Position numbers and translations under genes: made by a program. Positions 1 to 8,685 of a DNA stretch of 64,000 nt are shown piece by piece; within the stretch, counting starts at the first letter, position 1, and each line of letters starts with the position of its first letter. This DNA comes from Radiobacillus deserti (GTDB taxonomy: Bacteria > Bacillota > Bacilli > Bacillales > Amphibacillaceae). Location of the stretch: NCBI RefSeq assembly GCF_007301515.1, contig NZ_CP041666.1:1860001-1924000 (forward strand), read 5' to 3'. Under the pieces are notes generated by a model. The model saw only the letters and a list, made by a program, of their open reading frames with translations, was not told the DNA's origin and ran no database searches.

Positions 1-566
1 TCTAAAAAACCGTGTTTCACGACCTCAGCATATCCAGACCGTACTTCTCTCAGTGGCAACGATTTAAGTGTCTCTACATCATAAATAACCGCTACCGGTG
101 GATAAAAGCTACCGATCAAGTTTTTGCCTAAAGCATGGTTGATACCTACCTTCCCACCGACACTACTATCGTGTGCTAATATGGTAGTTGGCATTTGAAC
201 GAAATCAATGCCTCTCATAAAGGTAGAAGCAAAAAAACCAACTAGATCACCGACCACTCCTCCACCGAGAGCAATAACTAAGCTGTGTCGATTAAGTCCC
301 TTTTCTAAAGCATCCGTTATAAGTTCATAATATTGATCTATGCTTTTAGATGCTTCCCCACTTGGGACAACATAAGAATCAACTTGATTAGAAGCAAACT
401 GCTTTTTGATATCTTCTAGGTACAAATCAGCAACCGTTTGATCAGAAACAATATAAATACTTTCATAGGATTTCGGTAAGTACTTAATAACTTGCTTTCT
501 AATTCCAGTTCCGGCTGTCACTACATAACTCCCCGAACGTGTTTGAATAGTTACGGAAGCTTCCAT
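1..566 (-). CDS. aroB: 3-dehydroquinate synthase, N-terminal part (cut by window edge)
   Basis: Second enzyme of the shikimate pathway; it converts DAHP to 3-dehydroquinate using NAD and a divalent metal in the cytoplasm. About 188 residues are visible from an ATG at 566; the C-terminal half lies beyond position 1. Visible family motifs are the glycine-rich NAD segment GGGVVGD near residue 100, DSSVGGKVGIN near residue 130 and GYAEVVKHG near residue 180. The ATG shares a base with the TAA stop of aroC (TAATG), which suggests translational coupling. aroC followed by aroB is the usual Bacillus order. The call is secure; only the downstream end is unseen. Confidence 0.95.
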   Translation of the reverse strand, partial: MEASVTIQTRSGSYVVTAGTGIRKQVIKYLPKSYESIYIVSDQTVADLYLEDIKKQFASNQVDSYVVPSGEASKSIDQYYELITDALEKGLNRHSLVIALGGGVVGDLVGFFASTFMRGIDFVQMPTTILAHDSSVGGKVGINHALGKNLIGSFYPPVAVIYDVETLKSLPLREVRSGYAEVVKHGFL

Positions 567-1732
567 TAGAAACGACGAACCTCTTCTCTGTATTCCTCTA
601 CTGCTTTTTTCAATTTTGGAAATTGATCATTCGGAAACTGTTCTAGAATCGCCTTCGCAACTTCAAATGCAACAACATGCTCCATCACTACTGCCGCTGC
701 AGGTACAGCACATGAATCGGAACGCTCGATACTTGCATTGAAAGCTTCTTTAGAATCGATATCTACACTTTGCAATGGTTTATATAAAGTCGGAATTGGC
801 TTCATAACACCTTTTACTACAATTGGCATCCCAGTGGTCATCCCGCCTTCGAAACCACCTAATCGATTTGTTTGACGGAAATAACCTTCTTCCTCATTCC
901 AGCCAATTTCATCATGTACTTGACTCCCATTCAAACGAGCCGCTTCAAAACCAATTCCAAACTCTACTCCTTTGAATGCATTAATACTCGCAACAGCACC
1001 AGCAATACGACCATCTAGTTTACGGTCATAATGCACATACGAACCAACACCAGCTGGCATTCCTTCAATATAGACTTCTGCCACACCGCCAATCGAATCC
1101 CCATCTTTCTTGGCTTTATCAATAGCATCCATCATTTGTTTGCCAGCTTGTTCATCCAGACAGCGCACTGGTGAATCTTCAGATATGCGGATACGTTCTT
1201 CCATAGAAAGATCTGGATTTGATTCTGCTTTAATACCAGCAATTTCATTAACATAGCCAACTACTTGTATGCCTAAGTGTTTCAGTAAAGTTTTGGCAAC
1301 AGCTCCTGCTGCAACCCTTGCTGCTGTTTCTCGAGCGGAGGATCGTTCTAAAATATTACGTATATCTCGATGTCCGTATTTAATGGCTCCGTTTAAATCG
1401 GCATGCCCAGGTCTAGGTCTTGTGACGACTCTTCGAATCTGTTCTCCTTCCGGAAATGGATCCTCTCCCATAATGTCTTCCCAATGCTTGAAATCATCAT
1501 TATGTATAACCATAGCAATTGGTGAACCTAGTGTATAACCATGTCTTACCCCACCAGCCATGTCCACTAAATCCTTTTCTATTTGCATTCGTTTTCCTCT
1601 ACCATGTCCCTTTTGTCGTCTTAACAATGATTCGTTTATATCTTCTTTTGTGAGTGGCATGAGTGAAGGAATTCCTTCTACAATCGTTGTAAGCTGCTTT
1701 CCATGAGACTCCCCAGCAGTTAAGTAGCGCAT
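566..1732 (-). CDS. aroC: Chorismate synthase
   Basis: Last step of the common aromatic pathway: removes phosphate from EPSP to give chorismate, using reduced FMN. The protein has 388 residues, the normal length for the Bacillus enzyme (called AroF in B. subtilis). Motifs include the N-terminal GESHGKQL, the GHGRGKRM segment near residue 43, the RPRPGHADLNGAIKYGHRD region near residue 105, and RSSARETAARVAAGA near residue 130. The ATG at 1732 follows GGGGGT at a good distance. It is the first gene of an aroC-aroB unit, about 200 bp after cheR and separated from it by a terminator. Confidence 0.97.
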   Translation of the reverse strand: MRYLTAGESHGKQLTTIVEGIPSLMPLTKEDINESLLRRQKGHGRGKRMQIEKDLVDMAGGVRHGYTLGSPIAMVIHNDDFKHWEDIMGEDPFPEGEQIRRVVTRPRPGHADLNGAIKYGHRDIRNILERSSARETAARVAAGAVAKTLLKHLGIQVVGYVNEIAGIKAESNPDLSMEERIRISEDSPVRCLDEQAGKQMMDAIDKAKKDGDSIGGVAEVYIEGMPAGVGSYVHYDRKLDGRIAGAVASINAFKGVEFGIGFEAARLNGSQVHDEIGWNEEEGYFRQTNRLGGFEGGMTTGMPIVVKGVMKPIPTLYKPLQSVDIDSKEAFNASIERSDSCAVPAAAVVMEHVVAFEVAKAILEQFPNDQFPKLKKAVEEYREEVRRF

Positions 1733-1906
1733 GTTTGTACCCCCATTAATATCTAATTTTGTACTACTATATCATACCTTTTCCTTTCTGTGTGCAAGGA
1801 AACATCTGAAAAAGTTACTTTTTAGACTTTTTATACAATTTTGACTATTAAATTTTAAATGTAAGCATTTTCTTTTCTGAGTTTTATCTTTATCGGTTCA
1901 TTTAAA

Positions 1907-1934
1907 ACAAAAAAAATCCCACCGCAGTGAGACT
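1907..1934 (-). terminator. Rho-independent terminator after cheR
   Basis: A short stem (TCTCAC/GTGGGA on the minus strand, one G-T pair, loop TGCG, 1917-1932) is followed by eight T residues. It lies about 10 bp downstream of the cheR stop and closes the ndk-cheR direction before aroC. Confidence 0.75.
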
Positions 1935-1943
1935 TTTGTACCA

Positions 1944-2714
1944 TCATCCTTTTTGATAGAAAAAAGAATCTAATATTTGAAATTGATATTGGCTAGGATT
2001 AAAGATTTGTTCCGTACTACCTACAAATAATACACCACCAGGCCTTAAGGACTGACTAAATTTCTTATATATCTCGTCTTTCGCATCCTCAGTAAAGTAA
2101 ATCATTACATTACGACAGACGATTAAATCAAAATCTCTATCATATGAATCTGATAAAAGATTATGCTTTTTAAAGGTGACACAGCGTTTAATAGAATCGT
2201 CGATTTTATAAGAATTCCCATCTTTAGTGAAATACTTATTTTTTATTGGTTCAGGCATTTCTTGTAAGGAACGTTCTGGATACACACCGATTTGTGCCCG
2301 TTTCATCACATTTTCATCTAAATCAGTCGCTAATACTTTAATATCCTTTAAATCCATAAATTGATTTAGAATCATGGCAATCGTGTAGGGCTCTTCACCA
2401 GTTGAACATGCAGCACTCCACACTTTCAGTGTTTTCTTATTTTTTAATAATTGAGGAATAACCTTTTTTTGTAACGTTTCCCATCTACTAAAATTCCGAT
2501 AGAATTCCGTCACATTAATTGTCACACGATCTAAAAACTCCATCATAGCATCTTGATTACTATTTAATAGATTAAAGTAGCTCATAAAATCCTTACATTC
2601 TTTTTTATCCCGTAATGCAGTCAGTCTACGTTTCATCTGTACTTCCTTGTATAGGCTTAAATCAATACCAGTTTTGCGTTTAATTTGTGAAGTAAATTCT
2701 AAGTAGTCCGTCAT
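1944..2714 (-). CDS. cheR: Chemotaxis protein methyltransferase CheR
   Basis: Methylates glutamate side chains of chemoreceptors with S-adenosylmethionine, setting adaptation in chemotaxis. 256 residues. An N-terminal helical domain (about residues 1-70) is followed by the methyltransferase domain with the SAM loop WSAACSTGEEPY near residue 100, a conserved ATDLDENVM segment, and CRNVMIYF near residue 200. The start is placed at the ATG at 2714, which has GAGGAGA seven bases upstream; a further ATG 36 bases upstream has no such site. The ndk-cheR-aroC neighbourhood matches B. subtilis. Presence of cheR implies a motile, chemotactic cell. Confidence 0.95.
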   Translation of the reverse strand: MTDYLEFTSQIKRKTGIDLSLYKEVQMKRRLTALRDKKECKDFMSYFNLLNSNQDAMMEFLDRVTINVTEFYRNFSRWETLQKKVIPQLLKNKKTLKVWSAACSTGEEPYTIAMILNQFMDLKDIKVLATDLDENVMKRAQIGVYPERSLQEMPEPIKNKYFTKDGNSYKIDDSIKRCVTFKKHNLLSDSYDRDFDLIVCRNVMIYFTEDAKDEIYKKFSQSLRPGGVLFVGSTEQIFNPSQYQFQILDSFFYQKG

Positions 2715-2767
2715 GGGTCTATCTCCTCTACCATTTATATTCTTTATCATAACCGAGAATGCCCAAA

Positions 2768-2793
2768 AGAAAAACCCCTAAAAATAGGGGTTC
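2768..2793 (-). terminator. Terminator after ndk
   Basis: Perfect stem AACCCCT/AGGGGTT (2773-2792) with an A/T loop and a T-rich tail on the minus strand, starting about 10 bp after the ndk stop. Confidence 0.85.
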
Positions 2794-2802
2794 ATGAAAT
2801 AA

Positions 2803-3249
2803 TTAATATATCCATTGTTTACTATGTTTCGAGTATTCGACCAGTTCCGAATTAGAGAAAAATAGTCCAATTTCTCTTTCTGCACTTTCTGGTGAATCAG
2901 ATCCGTGAATGACATTCTTTCCAACCGTTAATCCAAAGTCCCCTCGAATCGTTCCAGGTAGAGCATCTTGAGGATTTGTTTTACCCATCATTTGACGAGC
3001 TGTTGCAATAACATTTTCCCCTTCCCATACCATAGCAAATACTGGTCCGGAAGTAATAAAACCTACCAATTCTTGGAAAAACGGTTTCCCTTTGTGCTCA
3101 GCGTAATGCTCTTCTGCTAACGCTTCCGTAATTTTCATTAGCTTGGCACCAGCTAGTTTAAAGCCTTTCTTTTCAAAACGAGAAACTATGTCCCCTACTA
3201 GGTCTCTTTGTACTCCATCAGGTTTTACCATTAAAAATGTCTTTTCCAT
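2803..3249 (-). CDS. ndk: Nucleoside diphosphate kinase
   Basis: Transfers the gamma phosphate from NTPs to NDPs through a phosphohistidine. 148 residues, the normal size for Bacillus Ndk. The N-terminus MEKTFLMVKPDGVQR is the family signature, and NVIHGSDSPESAEREI near residue 113 contains the active-site histidine. ATG at 3249 with GAGGTGT upstream. It lies downstream of hepT and upstream of cheR and has its own terminator. Confidence 0.97.
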   Translation of the reverse strand: MEKTFLMVKPDGVQRDLVGDIVSRFEKKGFKLAGAKLMKITEALAEEHYAEHKGKPFFQELVGFITSGPVFAMVWEGENVIATARQMMGKTNPQDALPGTIRGDFGLTVGKNVIHGSDSPESAEREIGLFFSNSELVEYSKHSKQWIY

Positions 3250-3337
3250 CGTTACACCTCTTCGTTTATGTATTTATGAAAGCGCTATAAAACTACCCTC
3301 ATAGATTCTATCAAAGAATGTAACATCTGACAACGAG

Positions 3338-4309
3338 TCAATTTTTTCGTTTTCCAATATATTTTGCAATCGTTGTTAATGTTTGTTTAGCTTTTGTGTC
3401 CGGTAACACTTGTAATGCTTGATAGGCTTTATTCAAGTACATTTCACTGACTTGGTAAGCACGGTCAATCGCATCACTTTGTTTTATATAGTCAATGAAT
3501 GGTTGGATATCTTTCGGATCAAGATTTTCTTCAGCAGCCAACACTTTTCGAAGATTATTCTTAAACGCCACATCCTCCATCGCAAAAAATACGGGTAGCG
3601 TTATATTTCCTTGTAATAGGTCCCCACCCGCCGGCTTTCCTAATGCAGAGGATGAGGAGGTGAAATCCAAGATGTCATCAATTATTTGATAGGACATTCC
3701 CACATAATAGCCATACTTGGTTAACGCGGTCTCATATTCTTTTGTTGCTCCAGATGCTACTGCCCCGAGCTGACTACTAGAGGAAATAAGAAGGGCCGTT
3801 TTTCGCTTAATCCTTCTCAGGTAGTTACGTATGGATTGATCGATGTTATATTTTTCTTCCATTTGCTTGAGTTCTCCAATACAAAGCTCTACTACCGTTT
3901 CTGAAAGAATTCTATGTGCTCTCGGATTATCGATACCAGTCAAATATTCCAACGATCTTGCGAAAATATAATCTCCGGTATACATCGCAATTCGATTATC
4001 CCATGTTGCTTTCACGGTCGGCTTTCCTCGTCGTAATTCCGCCTCATCGATCACGTCATCATGAACTAAAGACGCCATATGAATAAGCTCTAAAGATACA
4101 GCAACCGTCTTTAACCGCTCGAAATCGTAGTTGCCGAAAGAGCCTGCAAGCAAAACAAAAACAGGACGAATTCTCTTTCCTCCTGCTTTTAATAGTTGCT
4201 GTGAGGCTTCTCGTAGGATGGGGTCCTTAGCATGAATGGTTTCGTTTAATGTTTTTTCAATTTGGTTTAGTTCCGTTTTCAGATAGGAATAGGCAGCTGC
4301 TAATTTCAT
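3338..4309 (-). CDS. hepT: Heptaprenyl diphosphate synthase component II
   Basis: Catalytic subunit of the two-subunit trans-prenyltransferase that makes the C35 side chain of menaquinone-7. 323 residues. Both aspartate-rich motifs are present: HDDVIDEAELRRG near residue 83 and DDILDFTSS near residue 212, along with the KGGKRIRP-type AGGKRIRP near residue 43. ATG at 4309 with AGGTGA upstream. It is the last gene of hepS-menG-hepT, the standard menaquinone cluster of Bacillus, and needs HepS as a partner. Confidence 0.95.
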   Translation of the reverse strand: MKLAAAYSYLKTELNQIEKTLNETIHAKDPILREASQQLLKAGGKRIRPVFVLLAGSFGNYDFERLKTVAVSLELIHMASLVHDDVIDEAELRRGKPTVKATWDNRIAMYTGDYIFARSLEYLTGIDNPRAHRILSETVVELCIGELKQMEEKYNIDQSIRNYLRRIKRKTALLISSSSQLGAVASGATKEYETALTKYGYYVGMSYQIIDDILDFTSSSSALGKPAGGDLLQGNITLPVFFAMEDVAFKNNLRKVLAAEENLDPKDIQPFIDYIKQSDAIDRAYQVSEMYLNKAYQALQVLPDTKAKQTLTTIAKYIGKRKN

Positions 4310-4343
4310 GACGTCACCTTTTTACTCATAGATTACATTCTAT

Positions 4344-5057
4344 TTACTCAGTGGGAGGTTTAATACCTGCGTGCATTGCCGCTACACCACCAGTGTAACT
4401 CTTTATGTTTACTTGAGTTAATCCAACTTCCTCAAATAAAGCTTTCAATTGTTCTTTTCCTGGAAAATCTTTGGCCGATTCATGTAACCAAGCATATTCA
4501 TTATAGCTTTTAGCTAATAAGCGACCAAATAATGGCATAATGTATTTAAAGTAAAAATAATAAAGCTGACGAAATCCAGGTGTTGTAGGCTGGGACGTTT
4601 CCAAGCAAACAACCATTCCCCCTGGCTTCACAACACGTTTCATTTCAGATAATACTTGTTTATAATCTGGAACATTACGCAACCCGAACCCTATCGTAGC
4701 ATAATCAAATGTATCATCCTCGAAGGGGAGTTCCATCGCATTACCATGAATAAATTCAAGTTGATCAAGAGGTCGGTTTCGTTTCTTTTCCTTTGCAATC
4801 GAAAGCATGTTCTGACTGAAGTCTAATCCAACGATTTTTCCAACAGAACCAACAGCTTCGGCTAGCGAAAAAGACCAATCCCCTGTACCGCAGCAGACAT
4901 CTAGAGCGGAATTTCCAGGTTGGACGTTCATACGCTTCATCACATCTTTTCTCCATGCTTTATGTCGTTGAAAAGAAATGACGGAATTCATAAAATCATA
5001 TCTATCGTATATTTTCTCAAACACACCATGGACACGTTCTTCTTTTGATTGTGGCAT
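4344..5057 (-). CDS. menG: Demethylmenaquinone methyltransferase
   Basis: Class I SAM-dependent methyltransferase that makes the final C-methylation of demethylmenaquinone (MenG, also called MenH or UbiE in older annotation). 237 residues. SAM motif I LDVCCGTGDWS lies near residue 50, followed by the UbiE-specific GFGLRNVPD and the MKRVVKPGG segment. It sits 6 bp after hepS and 34 bp before hepT, so the three genes are very probably co-transcribed. The site GAAGGGT precedes the ATG at 5057 and overlaps the hepS stop. Confidence 0.95.
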   Translation of the reverse strand: MPQSKEERVHGVFEKIYDRYDFMNSVISFQRHKAWRKDVMKRMNVQPGNSALDVCCGTGDWSFSLAEAVGSVGKIVGLDFSQNMLSIAKEKKRNRPLDQLEFIHGNAMELPFEDDTFDYATIGFGLRNVPDYKQVLSEMKRVVKPGGMVVCLETSQPTTPGFRQLYYFYFKYIMPLFGRLLAKSYNEYAWLHESAKDFPGKEQLKALFEEVGLTQVNIKSYTGGVAAMHAGIKPPTE

Positions 5058-5063
5058 TCTTTA

Positions 5064-5870
5064 TTACCCTTCTTCCACTACTTTTGTGTTTTTCCGGCTG
5101 TACTCATTCAGTAAGTCATGAACATATGTTGTTAACTGATGAAACTTAAGCGGAAGTTGATTCACAGCAGTCTCCATCTTTTGCATACTTTTTTGAATAG
5201 CCCCTTCCATAAGTTGTACAGCTTGTTTTTTTGGATTTTGCGCCAGCTCATGACGAGTCATAACATCCAACAACAAGGATTGACCAGAGCTAAGAACATG
5301 TTGTTTTTCTTTCGTAAGCCTTGTCATCAGAAGCCATTCCTCAGATAACGTGTTGATTTCTGTCCCTTGTATTTGTTCGGCGACTCGCTGAATCAATAAG
5401 GATTCAATTTGTTTCACCGTACGCATCCAATCTTGAATCGTGTCCGGTTTATTATAATAGGCCACCATTTTTAATTCATTGATTTCTTTGATTGCAGAGG
5501 CAAGTACGTGAATCATAGCTACATCATCTAGTTTACTTAGTAAGTAATAATAGAGACCACTATAGTAATCTCCAGCTAATACCGTTAACTGACGCTTCTT
5601 TTTGTACTGAAGGGATTCTTGCTCCGCTGATTGATTTGCAACTAAATCATGCGTGTCTAATGCGATTTGTACAAGCATCGTCGTGATGATGTAATGATCC
5701 TTTTTAGATTCCGGTAAATCCGTAGTGTTCATTAAGGAGGTTAAAATCATTAATTTATCGTTATCTATGACAGGCTTTGGAATATATTTTTCCAAGTAAG
5801 GGTGACTAATTTGTGTCTCTAGTGCTAATCTTACTCGTCTGAGTTGTAATTCTAGTGAAATGGAATCCAT
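5064..5870 (-). CDS. hepS: Heptaprenyl diphosphate synthase component I
   Basis: Small non-catalytic partner of HepT. 268 residues, alpha-helical, with no aspartate-rich prenyltransferase motifs, as expected for HepS. Family features seen are the LAGDYYSGLYYYLLSKL segment near residue 98 and an acidic C-terminal tail. ATG at 5870 follows GGAGGGG. In B. subtilis mtrA (folE) and mtrB lie between hbs and hepS; here neither is present and hepS begins shortly after the hbs terminator. Identification rests on position and family resemblance. Confidence 0.88.
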   Translation of the reverse strand: MDSISLELQLRRVRLALETQISHPYLEKYIPKPVIDNDKLMILTSLMNTTDLPESKKDHYIITTMLVQIALDTHDLVANQSAEQESLQYKKKRQLTVLAGDYYSGLYYYLLSKLDDVAMIHVLASAIKEINELKMVAYYNKPDTIQDWMRTVKQIESLLIQRVAEQIQGTEINTLSEEWLLMTRLTKEKQHVLSSGQSLLLDVMTRHELAQNPKKQAVQLMEGAIQKSMQKMETAVNQLPLKFHQLTTYVHDLLNEYSRKNTKVVEEG

Positions 5871-5997
5871 ATCATAAGCCCCTCCATAGTAAACCTTTCA
5901 AATAGCATTTACATAATTATAACATAAGTACTGCACCTACGCCTTATAGATGTTTGCATCTCGAGATATGTATTTGTCTAACATGTTTTTTCAACCA

Positions 5998-6024
5998 ATA
6001 AAAAAAGGGTGCATAATGCACCCT
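5998..6024 (-). terminator. Terminator after hbs
   Basis: Stem AAAGGGTGCAT/ATGCACCCTTT on the minus strand followed by a run of seven T residues. It lies about 15 bp after the hbs stop and isolates hbs from hepS. Confidence 0.9.
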
Positions 6025-6039
6025 TTGCCCATATGTAAA

Positions 6040-6312
6040 TTATTTTACAGTATCTTTTAGGGCTTTACCTGGTTTGAATGCTGGTACTTTGCTTGCAGGG
6101 ATTTCGATTTCATCACCTGTTTGTGGGTTTCGACCTTTACGAGCCGCACGCTCACGTACTTCAAAGTTACCAAAACCGATTAATTGTACTTTGTCTCCAG
6201 CTTTAAGTGAATCCATGATAGATTCAAAAACTGCATCAACAGCTTTTGTTGCATCCTTTTTAGAAAGTTCGCTTTTTTCTGCAACTGCATTGATTAGATC
6301 AGTTTTATTCAT
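6040..6312 (-). CDS. hbs: DNA-binding protein HU (HBsu)
   Basis: Small basic nucleoid protein that bends DNA as a dimer. 90 residues from MNKTDLINAVAE to ALKDTVK. It carries the HU signature GFGNFEVRERAARKGRNPQTG near residues 46-66 and the DNA-clasping beta arm. The ATG at 6312 has AGGAGGTGAATGTC just upstream; extension to an upstream codon would add 15 residues not found in HU proteins. A plausible sigma-A promoter is GTGAAA, 16 bp, TAGAAT, with the -10 at 6366-6371. Confidence 0.96.
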   Translation of the reverse strand: MNKTDLINAVAEKSELSKKDATKAVDAVFESIMDSLKAGDKVQLIGFGNFEVRERAARKGRNPQTGDEIEIPASKVPAFKPGKALKDTVK

Positions 6313-6650
6313 GACATTCACCTCCTCCCAATACCTATATCCGATTCGTATGAACAAAGACAGTCATTCTACCATTTGTTCACCATTTTTCACTTTTTTA
6401 TACCTCGTATCACCAAATATATGATGACAAGGCTTATATTAAACGAGTTTTCGGGTAAATTCAACATAAAATAACAAGTTTAGCTAAAAATTGTTCAATT
6501 TTCCTAAGTTTTAACTCGTCTATTGATTTGCATGTTATCATAGATAGAATGGTTATGCAAGAGCTTCCAACGCTTGTCAGACAAAGGTTTGAGCAATATT
6601 TAAGTTTTATATAATCATGAATTTACTAACCTCGTAGGTAAAAAGAACAA

Positions 6651-6850
6651 AAGCGCAAGCGCCCGTTTAGTGACGTACGGACTGCGCCTGGCCATGCCAG
6701 GTGGTTCGACTTGCCGCGCAAAGCGGCGGTTTTAATCGAACATTCTTCCGCAGGAGATAAAGGAAACACAGCGACCGAATCGTTATCGTACGGAGGTTAG
6801 GGAAGTCTCGCTAGTCGCTGGGCGCTGGAGCTGGATGTGGCTGTTTCTGC
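6651..6850 (-). repeat. Palindromic, structured intergenic repeat-like element
   Basis: The gene-free stretch 6313-6918 contains a block that is far more GC-rich than its surroundings. Its ends pair: AGCGCCC at 6658-6664 with GGGCGCT at 6820-6826, continued after a small bulge by AGTGAC with GTCGCT. Inside are two small hairpins (CTGG/CCAG near 6688 and CCGC/GCGG near 6715) and two CGTACG motifs. From memory, similar sequences that begin with AAGCGCAAGCGCC and end with GGCGCTGGAGCTGGA are dispersed between genes in many Bacillaceae, so this is probably one copy of such a family. No open reading frame is evident. Orientation and function are unknown. The rest of the gap is AT-rich and shows only the hbs promoter region. 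Confidence 0.6.
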
Positions 6851-6889
6851 ATGTGATCCACACCAAGCTAATTTTATAAGTTCCTTGAC

Positions 6890-6920
6890 AAAGAAAAAAG
6901 CGGCTTGTGATAAGCCGCTT
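6890..6920 (-). terminator. Terminator of spoIVA
   Basis: Stem AAGCGGCTT/AAGCCGCTT (6898-6920) with a T-rich tail on the minus strand. The stop codon of spoIVA lies within the promoter-proximal arm of the stem. Confidence 0.85.
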
Positions 6921-8397
6921 AAAGGATAATTGCTATTAATCCACCAGAACCTTCGTTTATGATACGTTCCAATGTCTCTTTCAACTTGTATCTTGCGTTC
7001 TCAGGCATCAAAGAGAGTTTCGCTTGAATACCTTCTCTAACGATGGAACTTAGTGATCTTCCAAAAATATCAGATTCCCAAATAGATAATGGATCCTCTT
7101 CAAAGTCTTGCATTAAGTAGCGGACAAGCTCTTCACTTTGCTTTTCTGTTCCAATAATTGGCGCAAATTCAGATTCTACATCCACTTTTACCATATGAAT
7201 AGATGGAGCTACAGCCTTAAGTCGTACGCCAAATCTAGAACCCTGACGGATAATTTCTGGTTCATCTAAGGCCATATCCGCTAAAGATGGGGCCGCAATC
7301 CCGTAGCCAGTCTGTTTCACCATTTGTAAGGCATCGGACACTTGATCGTATTCCCGCTTAGCATTTGCAAAATCTTGCATAAGCTCAAGCAAGTGATCTT
7401 TACCACGGATTTCTTCTCCGACGATTTCTTTTAACACTTGATCGTACAAATAATCAGGTGCTTCCAAGTCGATTTCCGCTACCCCTTCCCCCATTTCCAT
7501 GCCTGCCAGCTGCGCATGTTCAATATAGTCATATGCATCAAAGTGACCAACAACCCGATCGACATCGCGCAATCGTTTTATATCCTTCACTGTTTCTTGG
7601 ATTGCTAGCTGGTAGCTCTCACGTAGCCAGTGATCCTCGTTTAACACCATAACCCAGCTAGGAAGATTAACGTTAACTTCTAGTACTGGAAACTCATAAA
7701 GTGCTTCTCTTAACACATTGTACACATCGTGCTCGCTCATGCTTTCTACACTCATGGCAAGCACCGGTATGTCATAGCGCTCACTAAGCTCTTGTCGAAG
7801 CTCTTCTGTATCCTGATGATAAGGCTGTACAGAATTTATCACCATGACAAATGGCTTTCCAACTTCTCTTAATTCTTCCACTACTCTTTCCTCAGATTCT
7901 ACATAATCTTCACGAGGAATCTCTCCAATGGTGCCGTCTGTTGTAACCACTACACCTAAAGTGGAATGTTCTTGGATAACTTTTCTTGTACCGATTTCTG
8001 CTGCATCATGAAAAGGAATCGGTTCTTCATACCAAGGTGTATTAATCATTCTAGGGCCGTTTTCATCCTCAAAACCTTGAGCACTATTCACGGTGTAGCC
8101 TACACAGTCTACGAGACGGATGTTTACATCCAGTCCTTCGTCCACTTGCACAGAAACTGCTTGATTTGGTACAAATTTCGGTTCTGTTGTCATGATTGTC
8201 TTACCGGCAGCACTTTGAGGAAGTTCGTCTTGCGCTCTTGCTCGGTCTCCCTCGTCTGCGATATTTGGTAAAACAACTTGTTCCATGAATTTTTTAATAA
8301 ATGTAGACTTACCAGTCCTTACTGCTCCTACAACTCCTAAATAGATATCTCCATTTGTCCGCTTCGAGATATCTTTAAAAATATCCACTCTTTCCAA
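6919..8397 (-). CDS. spoIVA: Stage IV sporulation protein A, coat morphogenetic ATPase
   Basis: Mother-cell ATPase that polymerises on the forespore surface and forms the basement layer of the spore coat. 492 residues, equal to the B. subtilis protein. The P-loop GAVRTGKST spans residues 24-32 with the key lysine at 30, and the C-terminal GGLIAIIL, needed for anchoring, is intact. Start: a TTG at 8397 preceded by GGGAGGGG gives the family N-terminus ERVDIFKDI; a longer frame with an upstream ATG lacks this fit. A sigma-E-type promoter lies about 50 bp upstream. Monocistronic by its terminator. Confidence 0.96.
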   Translation of the reverse strand: MERVDIFKDISKRTNGDIYLGVVGAVRTGKSTFIKKFMEQVVLPNIADEGDRARAQDELPQSAAGKTIMTTEPKFVPNQAVSVQVDEGLDVNIRLVDCVGYTVNSAQGFEDENGPRMINTPWYEEPIPFHDAAEIGTRKVIQEHSTLGVVVTTDGTIGEIPREDYVESEERVVEELREVGKPFVMVINSVQPYHQDTEELRQELSERYDIPVLAMSVESMSEHDVYNVLREALYEFPVLEVNVNLPSWVMVLNEDHWLRESYQLAIQETVKDIKRLRDVDRVVGHFDAYDYIEHAQLAGMEMGEGVAEIDLEAPDYLYDQVLKEIVGEEIRGKDHLLELMQDFANAKREYDQVSDALQMVKQTGYGIAAPSLADMALDEPEIIRQGSRFGVRLKAVAPSIHMVKVDVESEFAPIIGTEKQSEELVRYLMQDFEEDPLSIWESDIFGRSLSSIVREGIQAKLSLMPENARYKLKETLERIINEGSGGLIAIIL

Positions 8398-8453
8398 ATG
8401 ATCCCCTCCCGATCTGCTTCGCCATAGAGCTATTACGAATCTTTGACAATACA

Positions 8454-8484
8454 ATTCTATGACGTTGTCCTATCAAAATATGAC
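8454..8484 (-). promoter_or_regulatory. Sigma-E-type promoter of spoIVA
   Basis: On the minus strand GTCATATT (8477-8484) and CATAGAAT (8454-8461) are separated by 15 bp, close to the mother-cell sigma-E consensus. They sit about 50 bp before the spoIVA start, a gene known to be sigma-E dependent in B. subtilis. Confidence 0.7.
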
Positions 8485-8590
8485 TTGTTTATATGGAAAA
8501 AGGCGAAAAAGTTTTAACAAGCTCACCAATATATCCATAAAAAAGCCTAGCGTCATAGAGTCGTTTAGCATGAAATAATGTACATAAATA

Positions 8591-8627
8591 CAAAAAACCC
8601 ATGCCACATTATATGCGGCATGGGTTT
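8591..8627 (-). terminator. Terminator after yphF
   Basis: Long stem built from AAACCCATGCC and GGCATGGGTTT with an internal mismatch (8595-8627), followed by six T residues on the minus strand. It ends the yphE-yphF unit. Confidence 0.85.
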
Positions 8628-8685
8628 ATATATTCCGAAAATGAATAATTCGTTTATATTAAAACATGCAATGGAGTGCTGCTTG

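Noticed and set aside
1269..1538. Open frame on the plus strand inside aroC
   Set aside because: It is antisense to a conserved enzyme, lacks a ribosome site and has no recognisable family.
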